From positions 1,015,149 through 1,079,148 of the forward strand of contig CP091241.1 of the NCBI GenBank assembly GCA_027627685.1: a stretch of DNA of 64,000 bases, read 5' to 3'. The number at the start of each line of letters is the position of its first letter. The first letter of the stretch is position 1. Below the pieces are notes generated by a model. The model was not told the origin of the DNA. It did not search any database and worked only from the letters and a program-made list of their open reading frames with translations. This document shows positions 53,814-62,414 of this stretch, one piece after another. The DNA comes from Hyphomonadaceae bacterium ML37. Lineage in GTDB: Bacteria > Pseudomonadota > Alphaproteobacteria > Caulobacterales > Maricaulaceae. A program made the translations under genes and the position numbers.

Positions 53814-53909
53814 GTCGCCAGGCGGTTCAAGGCCGGGGGCAGCATTGCGTGATATCGTGAGCGCATGGTGGATTTCGGGTCGACGAATGCGCTGCTGGGA
53901 ATTGAATAA
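53814..53909 (+). pseudogene. 3' remnant of a second isocitrate lyase/PEP mutase-family gene
   Basis: The frame reads VARRFKAGGSIA, a TGA stop, then YRERMVDFGSTNALLGIE and TAA. This matches the C-terminus of the intact lyase 220 bases upstream (ARDFLKTLKTDGATARYRDRMLDFGQLNALLGIDE) over about 30 residues, with an Arg codon changed to stop. Differences are both silent and replacement, so it is an old copy and not a recent duplication. The rest of the copy is not detectable between 53595 and 53813. Confidence 0.7.
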
Positions 53910-54128
53910 AGGGAGGCGGACGACGAGGGTCATGATGCGGGGGTTGTTGGGGCGCGTGTGAAAACGGCCCCAAAATTGTTGCATGAAAAGTAATGTCGAT
54001 TTTAGTTGAATTTTTACGTGGTGCCCTTATTTTTGTGAGTGGCCACGGAGCGTATGAACCGTGTCCGATTCCGGAGCCCGTGCACAATATCGCGCGGGCT
54101 TCCGCGTATTTGGGGGTTCAATCCAAGC

Positions 54129-54911
54129 ATGCATCTAGCTTTCTTGGACGAGTTCGGACATTGCGGACCTTACATAGCTAGGAGCGATCCGCGCTACAAT
54201 CAAAGCCCCGTTTTTGGTTTGGCGGGTTATGTAATTCCCCACATTGAAGCCCGTAATTTTGCAACATTCGTTCTTAAACTTAAGAGTACGATGCTGGCAG
54301 CTGATTTGGCTCACGTCCGAAAGCATCCTGCGACGTGGGAGAAAAAAGGAAGTGCGCTAATCACGACAAAGAATATACGTAAATATGCCCACATCAGGGA
54401 GGGGCTGTCCCGCTTTCTAAACGAGCTTTATAAAAGAAGAGGGCGAATTTTTTGGTACGGTCGGGAAAAGTATTTATCACCAGAGCAAAGTCGCCCGAGC
54501 GGCTTGTATGCCACTGTGCTAGGGCACTCCATTAGGAGCCTGAACGATTTTGTGGAAGGAAACAACAGTCAATTTATGATGATTCTCGACCAGCACTCGG
54601 ACCGTATTCGCCTTATTGAAACTGCTGCAAAGACAATGTTTAGTCCGGAAAATCCAACACGTTCTTTAATTGAACCGCCGTTTGAAGTGGAGAGCCACTT
54701 ATACCAGACGATACAAGCAGCGGACTGGATCGCAACTTTGGTCGGCCGATTGCTCACCCACCAAGTTGCACCACAAGCGTATTCTGACTGGGAGTGGTCG
54801 GAGAGGCTATTTGGGGAAAAGGTCCGCTCTCTGTCAACGAATAGCCGCCTTTGGAGGCCGCGCCCCAAGACTACACGGCCATTGGCGTTTGGCCCGCCAA
54901 AAGAAAGATGA
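54129..54911 (+). CDS. DUF3800 domain protein in A+T-rich DNA
   Basis: A 260-residue protein that begins MHLAFLDEFGHCGPYI, the DUF3800 N-terminal motif (usually YIDESG). Acidic residues continue in QFMMILDQHSD, and the C-terminal signature is LYQTIQAADWIATLVGR. The fold is RNase H-like, and the acidic residues suggest a nuclease site, but no activity is established. DUF3800 genes often sit on mobile elements and near defence genes. Codon use (many A/T-ending codons) is unlike all neighbours and marks recent transfer. The start at 54129 is chosen from the domain boundary; a GTG at 54039 would add 30 residues. Confidence 0.8.
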   Translation: MHLAFLDEFGHCGPYIARSDPRYNQSPVFGLAGYVIPHIEARNFATFVLKLKSTMLAADLAHVRKHPATWEKKGSALITTKNIRKYAHIREGLSRFLNELYKRRGRIFWYGREKYLSPEQSRPSGLYATVLGHSIRSLNDFVEGNNSQFMMILDQHSDRIRLIETAAKTMFSPENPTRSLIEPPFEVESHLYQTIQAADWIATLVGRLLTHQVAPQAYSDWEWSERLFGEKVRSLSTNSRLWRPRPKTTRPLAFGPPKER

Positions 54912-54988
54912 ATAAGGAATTCGTTTTTAAATCGTAGTTCAAAAAATCTTTAATAACATTCATAAAAATCCATCCGTTTTACTCAAAT

Positions 54989-55460
54989 TCAACCCCCCAC
55001 CCCCGCATGAAAACTCTTCACCCATTCGGCTTCCTGCACCACGGCCTCGCTGTCCATGCCCTGGTGCAGGCGCCAGCGGGAGACTTCTGCCCAGTCCCAC
55101 AGGGGGCTGGCGGTGGTGATTCGCGCTTTTTAGGGCGGGGAAGCCGGCGCCGCGCTCGCCGCTGACATAGTTGGAGATGGCTGAGCGGGTGAGGTTGGCT
55201 CGGGCCGCGATCTCCGACTGGCTGACCCAGACATCCGGCTCCAGCCGCTCGATGCGGGCGCCTGTCTTCTCTACGTCGCGGCAGGCGGAGGTGACGGCGT
55301 TTGCAAAGCTGTCCGCCTCGCGGGTTAAGGCGGCAATGACGGCGCCGCGATGCACCGTTAGCGTCGCGTCATCCCAGCCCGCCTCAAAAAAGCGATCCTA
55401 GAAATCATCCGCGTGCGGGTCGACGCCGGAGACGATGAGGGCGAATTCATAAGCGTTCAT
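54989..55460 (-). pseudogene. Broken HTH DNA-binding protein gene (premature stop and frameshift)
   Basis: From the ATG at 55460 the frame reads MNAYEFALIVSGVDPHADDF, TAG, then DRFFEAGWDDATLTVHRGAV and continues through a helix-turn-helix (VSQSEIAARANLTRSAISNY) to VSGERGAGFPAL. There it shifts frame at an A run (CCTAAAAAGC), after which the expected end TASPLWDWAEVSRWRLHQGM to VKSFHAGVGG is in another frame, ending with TGA at 54989. The intact family is a common alphaproteobacterial small DNA-binding protein of about 150 residues with the same GERGPGGFPAP and SPLWRWSEV blocks. Two independent lesions show it is dead. Confidence 0.75.
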
Positions 55461-55545
55461 GGCGGGGCTGCGTCCTGGGGCGGGGCGGGATCGTAACGTC
55501 AGATTCTGTGAGCTGTGAACATTTGTCAACGGGTGGGAGGAGCTT

Positions 55546-55678
55546 CCTCTCCCCCCTTTATGGGGGAGAGGATAAAGGTGAGGGGGCGGCGCCGGTCCGG
55601 CCCAACGCGGCGGCGCAAGGTGAGACGGAGAGGTCCGCCCCCCTCACCCTACCCTCTCCCCCACAAGTGGGGGAGAGG
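55546..55678. repeat. Inverted-repeat element, 133 bases
   Basis: The left end CCTCTCCCCCCTTTATGGGG, with GGAGAGG and GTGAGGGGG after it, is mirrored by CCCCCCTCACCCTACCCTCT and CCCCCACAAGTGGGGGAGAG at the right end. Each end is itself a small hairpin, and the ends pair with each other across a GC-rich centre. The size and structure suit a non-autonomous palindromic element. No coding capacity. Confidence 0.7.
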
Positions 55679-56008
55679 AGGCTTTGACGCCTGGGGGTTT
55701 ACCGGCATCGCTTTCGCCTGGCCCAGCCGGGAAGGGCGTTCGGGTTGCTTGATCCACACGCCCGCCAAACCCGATTGGCGAGTCTCCCGCAAGGCGTCTC
55801 CGGCGCGTCAAGGCCAAGCCTTCAGCCTGCCGCAGAGCGGTGCCTCGGATCAAGTCCGGGGCGGCCTTGACCCGCCGGAGCGCTTGCGAGTGAGGCCCCC
55901 AAGAACGATCCGGGGGATCGTTCGACGGGCCGAACGGGCTGCCGTGGGGTTTAGGGGGAGGATTGGGCCGGGAGCGGCTTGACGCCGGTTATTCCGGCGC
56001 CATTTTCT

Positions 56009-56155
56009 TCCCCCGCTTGCAAGGGAGGTGTCCGCGAAGCGGACGGAGGGGGGGGGACACACCGCTCCGCCTGCGCCGCCCCCGATGATTGACCGCCTGA
56101 TCCCCCCTCCGTCTGGCGCTGCGCGCCATCCACCTCCCCCGCGCGCGGGGGAGGA
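56009..56155. repeat. Inverted pair of the same repeat module found inside glyS
   Basis: The left module (CCCCCGCTTGCAAGGGAGG, TGTCCGCGAAGCGGACGGAG, then a G run) is nearly identical to the second module at 18231-18280 in glyS. The right module (CCCCCCTCCGTCTGGCGCTG, then CACCTCCCCCGCGCGCGGGG) is its inverted, diverged copy. Centre about 50 bases. The two copies in one window indicate a dispersed genomic family. Confidence 0.75.
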
Positions 56156-56265
56156 AAGCCGTGTGCGCGCACGCCCCGCCTCCCCACATTTCCATTGCGT
56201 CTCAATGACTTATGTGACCTTGTCGGCGGCACGGCGCAGTCCGCGCCGCTTCGGGGAGTCTGTCC

Positions 56266-56712
56266 ATGCGTTGTTTGCCCACTCAACTGACCGCCGCTCT
56301 GATCGTCCTGGCTGCGGGCGCTGCGCCTGTGATGGCGGACGAGGTGTGGTCCACCCCGTTCGGGGACATGCAGTGGGAGACCACGCTGCGCGATATGGCG
56401 GTGTTCAATCTCTATGGCGACGGGGTGGCGCCGTCGGAGATGCGCCTGTTCCTGCCGGACCTGCAGAATGATGTGATGGGCGGGCGCGGCCATTATTCGG
56501 GCTTCTGGACCGCCGAGAGCGGCTCGCCGGCGTGCAGCGCGGCGCTGACCGATCCCATGGGCACGACCACCTATGACTGGGGCCGGGTGGAGCTGACCTT
56601 CGACAATCCCGAGTTTCCGTCCAGCTGGACGGCCCGGTTCGGCGTCTGTTTCGGCGAGCCGGTGGAAGAGTTCCGCGGCGAGACGCCGGCAGGTGCGGGG
56701 ACGGGGAAGTAG
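56266..56712 (+). CDS. Small exported protein of unknown function
   Basis: A 148-residue protein with a signal peptide (MRCLPTQLTAALIVLAAGAA, cleavage near VMA-DE). The mature protein is beta-rich and acidic (DEVWSTPFGDMQWETTLRD) with two Cys (PACSAAL and FGVCFGEP) likely to form a disulfide. It ends in a Gly-rich tail. No family is recognised. Start ATG at 56266 begins the signal peptide. Confidence 0.7.
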   Translation: MRCLPTQLTAALIVLAAGAAPVMADEVWSTPFGDMQWETTLRDMAVFNLYGDGVAPSEMRLFLPDLQNDVMGGRGHYSGFWTAESGSPACSAALTDPMGTTTYDWGRVELTFDNPEFPSSWTARFGVCFGEPVEEFRGETPAGAGTGK

Positions 56713-56981
56713 GGGGCTTCTGGCCCAAACCCTCACCGCTGTTTTCCCGGACAGCCCCGGCCTTGAGCCGGGGCTGTCCGGGACCCATCCCCGCTCCTTT
56801 GAGCCGCCTCGGCGTTGGAGATGATCAGTGGATGGGTCCGGGGCCGGCTGCGCCGCCCGGGAAAACACGGTGGGTTGATCTCATCCACCCCAGCCCCGCG
56901 TTATTCTATAACGCGCAGACAGGCCCGCGCCGCGCATGCTAACCCTCTGACCGAAACAGATATTCGGCGGAGGGTGTTGAG
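56713..56981. repeat. Intergenic stretch with a perfect 16-bp stem hairpin
   Basis: CCCGGACAGCCCCGGC (56746-56761), loop CTTGA, then its exact reverse complement (56767-56782) form a very stable hairpin. Flanking GGGACCCATCC (56780-56790) recurs inverted as GGATGGGTCCGGGG near 56830, so the whole is a larger inverted repeat to about 56870. It may end the upstream transcript, though no T run follows. The rest up to 56981 is leader for the amidohydrolase gene; nothing else is seen. Confidence 0.65.
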
Positions 56982-59072
56982 ATGCGGGTCATGATGCGGT
57001 TGTGGGCGGCGGTGCTGGCGGCGCCTCTGGTTCTGACAGCGTGTGGCGAGGACGCCGGCACGGCGGATGAGCCGGGCGCGCCCGAAGCCGATCGCTGGGG
57101 GCAGAGCGAGCCTGCCGACGCGGTCTTTACTGTGCTCACCAGCGGAACGGCCATCGGCGCGCTGGAGGTCTGGCGCGAAGAGGTCGGCTACGCTATCGGC
57201 TATGAATTCCGCAATAACGGGCGCGGGCCGACCTATCAGGAAGATATCCGCCTCGACGCCGCCGGTTATCCTGTCCACTGGACGGTGGAGGGCGCGACCA
57301 CGTTCGGCAATCAGGTGGACGAAATGTTCCATCGCGATGAGGCCGGCGCGCGCTGGCGTGATTCCACCGGCGAGGGAGAGGCGTCGCCGGACGGCCCGGC
57401 GCTCTATGTGCCGCAGAACGCCAGCCCGTATGCGCTGGGCCTGGCGGCGCGGGCTTTGATGGCGGCGCCGGAGCGCACCCTGCCGGCCCTGCCCGGCGGG
57501 TCGCTGCGCCTGGACCCGGTGGAGACGCTGGAGGTGACCCATGCCGATGGCGGGGTGCGTGCGGTGAGCGTCTGGGCGCTGTCAGGCACCAGCCTGAACC
57601 CGTCCTGGGTGCTGATGGACGGCGAGGATTTCTTCGGCACGGTGTCGCCGCGCTTTGCGGTGCTGGCGCAAGGGTTTGAGGGCGAGGATGCACGCCTGCG
57701 CGAGCGGGCGGGGCGTTACGAGTCCGAGCGCTATGGCGCCATCCAGGAGAGGGTCGCGCGGCGATACGAGACGCCGGTGCGCATCGCCCATGTGCGCGTG
57801 TTCGATCCTGATGCGCTGGGCCTGACGGATCTGGTGTCGGTACGCGTGGAGGGCGAGCGGATCGTGGCGGTGGAGGCGCCGGACGCGCGCCAGACCGGCG
57901 AGACGGTGATTGACGGCGCGGGCGGGACGCTGGTCCCGGGCCTGTTTGAGATGCATGCGCATTTGAGCGAGACGGCGGCGTTTCTGAACATTGCCGCAGG
58001 CGTGACCAGCGTGCGCGACATGGGCAATGACAATGACAGCCTGGACCGGCTGGTGGCCGATATCGAGGCGGGCCGGGTGGCCGGGCCGCGCGTGTTCCGC
58101 AGCGCCTTCATCGAGGGGCGCAGCCCGTTCAACTCCAATTCCGGCGTGCTGGTGGATTCGGTGGAGGACGCGGTGGCCGCCGTCCACGCCTATGCCGACC
58201 GGGGCGGGTTCCACCAGATCAAGATCTACAACTCCATGAGCCCGGACTGGATCCCCGAGGTGATCGCCGCCGCGCGCGAGCGCGAGATGCGGGTGTCGGG
58301 CCATGTGCCCGCCTTCACCAATGCCGACGCCATGATCGCGGCGGGCTATGACGAGATCACCCATATCAACCAGCTCATGCTGGGCTGGGTGCTGGATGAG
58401 GGCGAGGATACGCGCACGCTTCTAAGGCTGACCGCGCTCAAGCGCCTGCCCGATCTGGATCTCGACAGCGAGGCCGTGACGGCGACGCTGGACGCGATGG
58501 TGGCGCGGGGCGTGGCGATCGATCCCACCCTGGTGATCCATGAATCGCTTCTGCTGTCGCGCAATGGCGAAGTGAACCCCGGCGCGGTGGATTATATCGA
58601 TCACATGCCGGTCTCGGTGCAGCGCTCGGCGCGCAGCGCCTGGGTGGAGATTGCCTCTGATGCGGATGACGCGGCCTATCGCGGCGCGTTCGACCAGATC
58701 ATCGAGACCCTGCGGCGCATGCACGCGCGCGGGATTTTCCTGGTCCCCGGCACCGACACGGGCGGCTCCTTCACCTTCCACCGCGAGCTGGAGCTGTATC
58801 AGCAGATCGGCATGAGCCCGGCGGAGATTCTCGCCTGGGCCGGTCACGGCATGGCCGAATATCTGGGCGCGGGCGACGAGGTCGGCCGTATCGCACCGGG
58901 CTATCTGGCGGACTTTTTCCTGGTGCCGGGCGATCCCACGGCGGACCTGAAAGCCATCAAGACCATCGCCATGGTGGCCGCTGACGGCGTGATCTATTTC
59001 CCGGCGGATATCTATCCGGAGTTCGGGATCAGGCCGTTTGCGGACGCGCCGGCGGTGAGCGTGGCGGAGTAG
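56982..59072 (+). CDS. Lipoprotein of the amidohydrolase superfamily with a large N-terminal domain
   Basis: A 696-residue exported lipoprotein: signal MMRLWAAVLAAPLVLTACGE with lipobox Leu-Thr-Ala-Cys. Residues about 30-265 form a beta-rich domain of unknown function. The amidohydrolase domain follows, with DGAGGTLVPGLFEMHAHLSE (first metal His-x-His), RVSGHVPAF, YDEITHINQLML and the Asp in VPGTDTGGSF, ending in GRIAPGYLADFFLVPGDPT. These enzymes hydrolyse amides, imides or dipeptides (imidazolonepropionase/prolidase-like). GGAGG precedes the ATG. It leads the set of two AbgT transporters and a P1 peptidase. Confidence 0.87.
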   Translation: MRVMMRLWAAVLAAPLVLTACGEDAGTADEPGAPEADRWGQSEPADAVFTVLTSGTAIGALEVWREEVGYAIGYEFRNNGRGPTYQEDIRLDAAGYPVHWTVEGATTFGNQVDEMFHRDEAGARWRDSTGEGEASPDGPALYVPQNASPYALGLAARALMAAPERTLPALPGGSLRLDPVETLEVTHADGGVRAVSVWALSGTSLNPSWVLMDGEDFFGTVSPRFAVLAQGFEGEDARLRERAGRYESERYGAIQERVARRYETPVRIAHVRVFDPDALGLTDLVSVRVEGERIVAVEAPDARQTGETVIDGAGGTLVPGLFEMHAHLSETAAFLNIAAGVTSVRDMGNDNDSLDRLVADIEAGRVAGPRVFRSAFIEGRSPFNSNSGVLVDSVEDAVAAVHAYADRGGFHQIKIYNSMSPDWIPEVIAAAREREMRVSGHVPAFTNADAMIAAGYDEITHINQLMLGWVLDEGEDTRTLLRLTALKRLPDLDLDSEAVTATLDAMVARGVAIDPTLVIHESLLLSRNGEVNPGAVDYIDHMPVSVQRSARSAWVEIASDADDAAYRGAFDQIIETLRRMHARGIFLVPGTDTGGSFTFHRELELYQQIGMSPAEILAWAGHGMAEYLGAGDEVGRIAPGYLADFFLVPGDPTADLKAIKTIAMVAADGVIYFPADIYPEFGIRPFADAPAVSVAE

Positions 59073-59177
59073 GGGAGCGATTCCTCCCTCACCTCCCCAC
59101 GGCGCCGGGCGGGTTTCCAGACGGGCTGCGGCGCGCTAATCCTTTGGCAATCATGCGCGGACCGGAGGGGGAGTTCC

Positions 59178-60824
59178 ATGAGCGACGAAGTGCGCAGCAG
59201 CGGCGGCGCCGAGCGCCAGACCGGCATTCTCGGCCTGATCGAGCGGGCCGGGAACCGGCTCCCCGACCCGGCTTTCATCTTCTTCTATCTGATCCTGTTC
59301 ATGGTGGTGATCTCCACCATCGCCTATTTCCTGGGCTGGTCGGTGGCCCATCCTACCTTGCGCGACGCCGACGGCGCCCCCCAGGCGGTCAACGCCATCA
59401 GCGCGCTGCACCCGGACTCCCTGCGCCATCTTCTGGTGGACATGCCGCGCATCTTCACCAGCTTCCACCCGCTGGGCTATGTGCTGGTGGTGATGCTGGG
59501 TGCAGGCGTGGCCGAGCGGGCGGGCCTGTTCGGCACGGCGATGCGCGCCGCGGTGCGCGACGTGCCGCGGCTGCTGCTTACCCCGGCGGTGGCGCTGGCG
59601 GCGATGATGGGCAATCTGGCCGCCGACGCGGCCTATGTGGTGCTAATCCCGCTGGCCGCTGTGATCTACGCAGCCGCCGGACGTCACCCCATCGCGGGCA
59701 TTACGGCCGCCTTTGCGGGCGTGTCGGGCGGGTTCTCGGCCAACCTTCTGCCCGGCCAGCTGGATGCGCTGCTGTTCGGCATCACCGAAGCCACGGTGGT
59801 GGCCCTCGATCCGGGCTGGACGATGAATATCGCGGGCAACTGGTATTTCATCGCGGCGATGACCTTCCTTTTCCTGCCGGTGATCTGGTTTGTCACCGAC
59901 CGCATCGTGGAGCCGCGCCTGGGCCAGTGGACCGGCGGCACGGTGGCGGGCGGCGCGCCCAGGACCGGCGATGAAGACCCTGAAGGCGAAACCACGCCGG
60001 CGCAGAAAAAGGGCCTCGCCCACGCCGGGCTCGCCGTGCTGGCGGTGTGCTTTGTCTGGCTGTTCCTGACGGTGGATCTGGTCAGCCTCATCACCTTGGG
60101 CGGGGTCTCGCTTTATGGCGGCAATGCGCCGCTCTATGCGGGCGATCCCGAGCTCAGCGTGGCGCAGAATCTGGTGCCCTTCTTCTCGTCCCTGGTGGCG
60201 GGCTTCATGATCCTGTTCATCTTCGCCGGCATCGCCTATGGCCGCGCGGCGGGCACGATCAAGGACCATCGCGACATCGTCGACATGATGGCCGGCGCCA
60301 TGAAGGACATGGGCTATTATCTCGTGCTGGCCTTCTTCGCGGCCTATTTCGTGGAGATGTTCAACCAGTCCCAGCTGGGCCTGATCTCGGCGGTGAACGG
60401 CGCCAACGCCATTCAGGCGTCCGGCCTGCCGCTGCCTATCGTGCTGGGCCTGATCGTGGTGTTTGCCGCCATCCTCAACCTGTTCGTCGGCTCGGCCAGC
60501 GCCAAGTGGGCGCTGATGGCGCCGGTGCTGGTGCCGATGCTGATGCTGCTCAATGTCAGTCCGGAAATGGCCACCGCGGCCTACCGCGTGGGCGACAGCG
60601 CCACCAATATCATCACGCCGCTGATGGTGTATTTCCCGCTGGTGCTGGTGTTCGCGCGCCGCTGGGTGCCGGAGTTCGGCATCGGGTCGCTGACCTCGGC
60701 GATGATCCCGTATTCGATCTGGCTTCTGATCGTGGGCATCGCGATGACGGTCGGGTGGGTATATCTGGGGCTGCCGCTGGGGCCGGGCGCGGATGTCGCC
60801 TATACCCTGCCGGCAGCCGGCTAG
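59178..60824 (+). CDS. AbgT family transporter, first of two tandem copies
   Basis: A 548-residue inner-membrane transporter of the p-aminobenzoyl-glutamate (AbgT/MtrF) family with about eleven helices and two re-entrant hairpins. Family blocks: GAGVAERAGLFGTAMRAAVR, GVSGGFSANLLPGQLDALLF, AGNWYFIAAMTF, VGSASAKWALMAPVLVPMLM and AAYRVGDSATNIITPLMVYF. AbgT proteins import p-aminobenzoyl-glutamate or export sulfonamides. The ATG at 59178 follows GGAGGGGGAG. Twelve bases separate it from the second copy. Confidence 0.94.
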   Translation: MSDEVRSSGGAERQTGILGLIERAGNRLPDPAFIFFYLILFMVVISTIAYFLGWSVAHPTLRDADGAPQAVNAISALHPDSLRHLLVDMPRIFTSFHPLGYVLVVMLGAGVAERAGLFGTAMRAAVRDVPRLLLTPAVALAAMMGNLAADAAYVVLIPLAAVIYAAAGRHPIAGITAAFAGVSGGFSANLLPGQLDALLFGITEATVVALDPGWTMNIAGNWYFIAAMTFLFLPVIWFVTDRIVEPRLGQWTGGTVAGGAPRTGDEDPEGETTPAQKKGLAHAGLAVLAVCFVWLFLTVDLVSLITLGGVSLYGGNAPLYAGDPELSVAQNLVPFFSSLVAGFMILFIFAGIAYGRAAGTIKDHRDIVDMMAGAMKDMGYYLVLAFFAAYFVEMFNQSQLGLISAVNGANAIQASGLPLPIVLGLIVVFAAILNLFVGSASAKWALMAPVLVPMLMLLNVSPEMATAAYRVGDSATNIITPLMVYFPLVLVFARRWVPEFGIGSLTSAMIPYSIWLLIVGIAMTVGWVYLGLPLGPGADVAYTLPAAG

Positions 60825-60836
60825 GAGGGCGCCGTC

Positions 60837-62414
60837 ATGGCCAGGACAGACGAGACAGGCGCACGCCGCGGCGGGTTTCTGGATGCGGTCGAGCGCTTCG
60901 GCGACCGGCTGCCCGATCCGGTCTTCATTTTCGTCTGGCTGATCGGCATCCTGATGGTGATGTCCGCGGTGGCGGCCTTCGCGCAGTTCACCGCGGTCAA
61001 TCCGATCACCGGCGAAACGCTGATGGCCCAGTCGCTGTTCTCGCGCGACAATGTCCAGCGCCTGCTGACCTCCATGCCCGACACGCTGACCAGCTTCACC
61101 CCGCTTGGGCTGACTCTGGTGATCATGCTGGGCGCGGGGGTGGCCGAGCGCTCCGGCCTGTTCTCCGCCGCGCTGCGCGCCGGGCTTCGCAACGCCCCCA
61201 AAGCCGCCATGACGCCCATCGTCATGCTGCTGGCGCTGGTGGCGACGCACTCGTCGGATGCGGCCTATGTAGTGCTGATCCCGCTGTCGGGCGTGATCTA
61301 TGCGTCCGTGGGCCGCCACCCCATCGCCGGGATCGCGGCGGCGTTTGCGGGCGTGTCGGGCGGGTTCTCGGCCAATTTCATGCCCGGACCCATCGATGCG
61401 CTGATCCTGGGCGTGACCGAGCCGGCGGTGCACATCATTGATCCGACCTGGACAGTGAATGTCGCGGGCAACTGGTATTTCATCCTGGGCATGGCGATCG
61501 TGTTTTTCCCCATCGGCTGGTTTGTCACCGACAGGATCATCGAGCCGCGCCTTGGGACATATGTCCCCACCGGCGATACGCCCCTGTCGAGCCAGAAGGG
61601 CGACAGCCAGCTGACGGCGCAGGAGCGCAAGGGGCTGTGGCTGGCGCTGATCGGCTTCCTCGGCGTGACGGGGCTGTGGCTCCTGCTCACCTTCGGGCCG
61701 GGCCAGTATCTGCAGATACCCGGCGCGCCCTGGGACCAGCGCCTGAACCCGATGCTGGACAGCCTGATCGCGTATTTCTTCCTGCTCTTCCTCATTTGCG
61801 GGGTATGCTTCGGCATTCCCACCGGCACGATCAAAAGCCATCGCGACGTGGTGCGCATGTCCACCGAGGCGATGAAGGACATGGCCGGCTATATCGTGCT
61901 GGCGTTTACCGCCGCACACTTCGTGGTGATGCTCAACTGGACGGGGCTGGGCGCGATCACGGCCATTCATGGCGCCGAGGCCGTGCAGTCGGCCGGCCTG
62001 CCCGCGCCGCTTCTGCTGGCGGTGATGGTGCTGCTGGCCGCCACGCTCAATCTGGTGGTGGGATCGGCCAGCGCCAAATGGGCCTTCATGGCGCCCTTCC
62101 TGGTGCCGATGCTGATGATCCTGGGGATCAGCCCGGAAATGACCACGGCGGCCTATCGCGTGGGCGACAGCGTGACCAATATCATCACGCCGCTGATGGT
62201 GTATTTCCCCATGGTGCTGGCCTTCTGCCGGCGCTGGAATCCCGAGTTCGGGATGGGCGGGCTCCTGTCGAACATGCTGCCCTATTCCTTCGCCTTCCTG
62301 ATCGGCGGGCTGGCGCTGACCATTTTCTGGGTCTGGGTCGGACTGCCCGTGGGGCCGGGCGCGCCCATCGGCTATGTCATGCCCGAAGGCGTGACGCCCG
62401 CGATTGGCGGCTAG
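60837..62414 (+). CDS. AbgT family transporter, second of two tandem copies
   Basis: A 525-residue paralogue of the preceding protein, with the same blocks (GAGVAERSGLFSAALRAGLR, GVSGGFSANFMPGPIDALIL, VGSASAKWAFMAPFLVPMLM, AAYRVGDSVTNIITPLMVYF). Differences cluster in the central loop and re-entrant region (PGPIDAL instead of PGQLDAL), which suggests different substrates. The stop is immediately followed by the ATG of the peptidase gene, so all are one operon. Confidence 0.94.
   Translation: MARTDETGARRGGFLDAVERFGDRLPDPVFIFVWLIGILMVMSAVAAFAQFTAVNPITGETLMAQSLFSRDNVQRLLTSMPDTLTSFTPLGLTLVIMLGAGVAERSGLFSAALRAGLRNAPKAAMTPIVMLLALVATHSSDAAYVVLIPLSGVIYASVGRHPIAGIAAAFAGVSGGFSANFMPGPIDALILGVTEPAVHIIDPTWTVNVAGNWYFILGMAIVFFPIGWFVTDRIIEPRLGTYVPTGDTPLSSQKGDSQLTAQERKGLWLALIGFLGVTGLWLLLTFGPGQYLQIPGAPWDQRLNPMLDSLIAYFFLLFLICGVCFGIPTGTIKSHRDVVRMSTEAMKDMAGYIVLAFTAAHFVVMLNWTGLGAITAIHGAEAVQSAGLPAPLLLAVMVLLAATLNLVVGSASAKWAFMAPFLVPMLMILGISPEMTTAAYRVGDSVTNIITPLMVYFPMVLAFCRRWNPEFGMGGLLSNMLPYSFAFLIGGLALTIFWVWVGLPVGPGAPIGYVMPEGVTPAIGG

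Larger units (their letters stand above)
55461..56265. other. Gene-free 805-base stretch made mostly of repeats
   Basis: No credible gene is found. It holds two inverted-repeat elements (listed separately at 55546-55678 and 56009-56155) and, between them, about 330 bases (55679-56008) without codon bias or recognisable domains. It separates the dead HTH gene from the small exported protein gene. Confidence 0.6.

Noticed and set aside
55640-55860. Possible small proteins within the repeat region
   Set aside because: The frames run through hairpin elements, lack ribosome sites and show no codon bias.
56746-56782. Rho-independent terminator for the small exported protein gene
   Set aside because: The stem is strong but lacks a following T run and belongs to a larger inverted repeat, so it was listed as a repeat.
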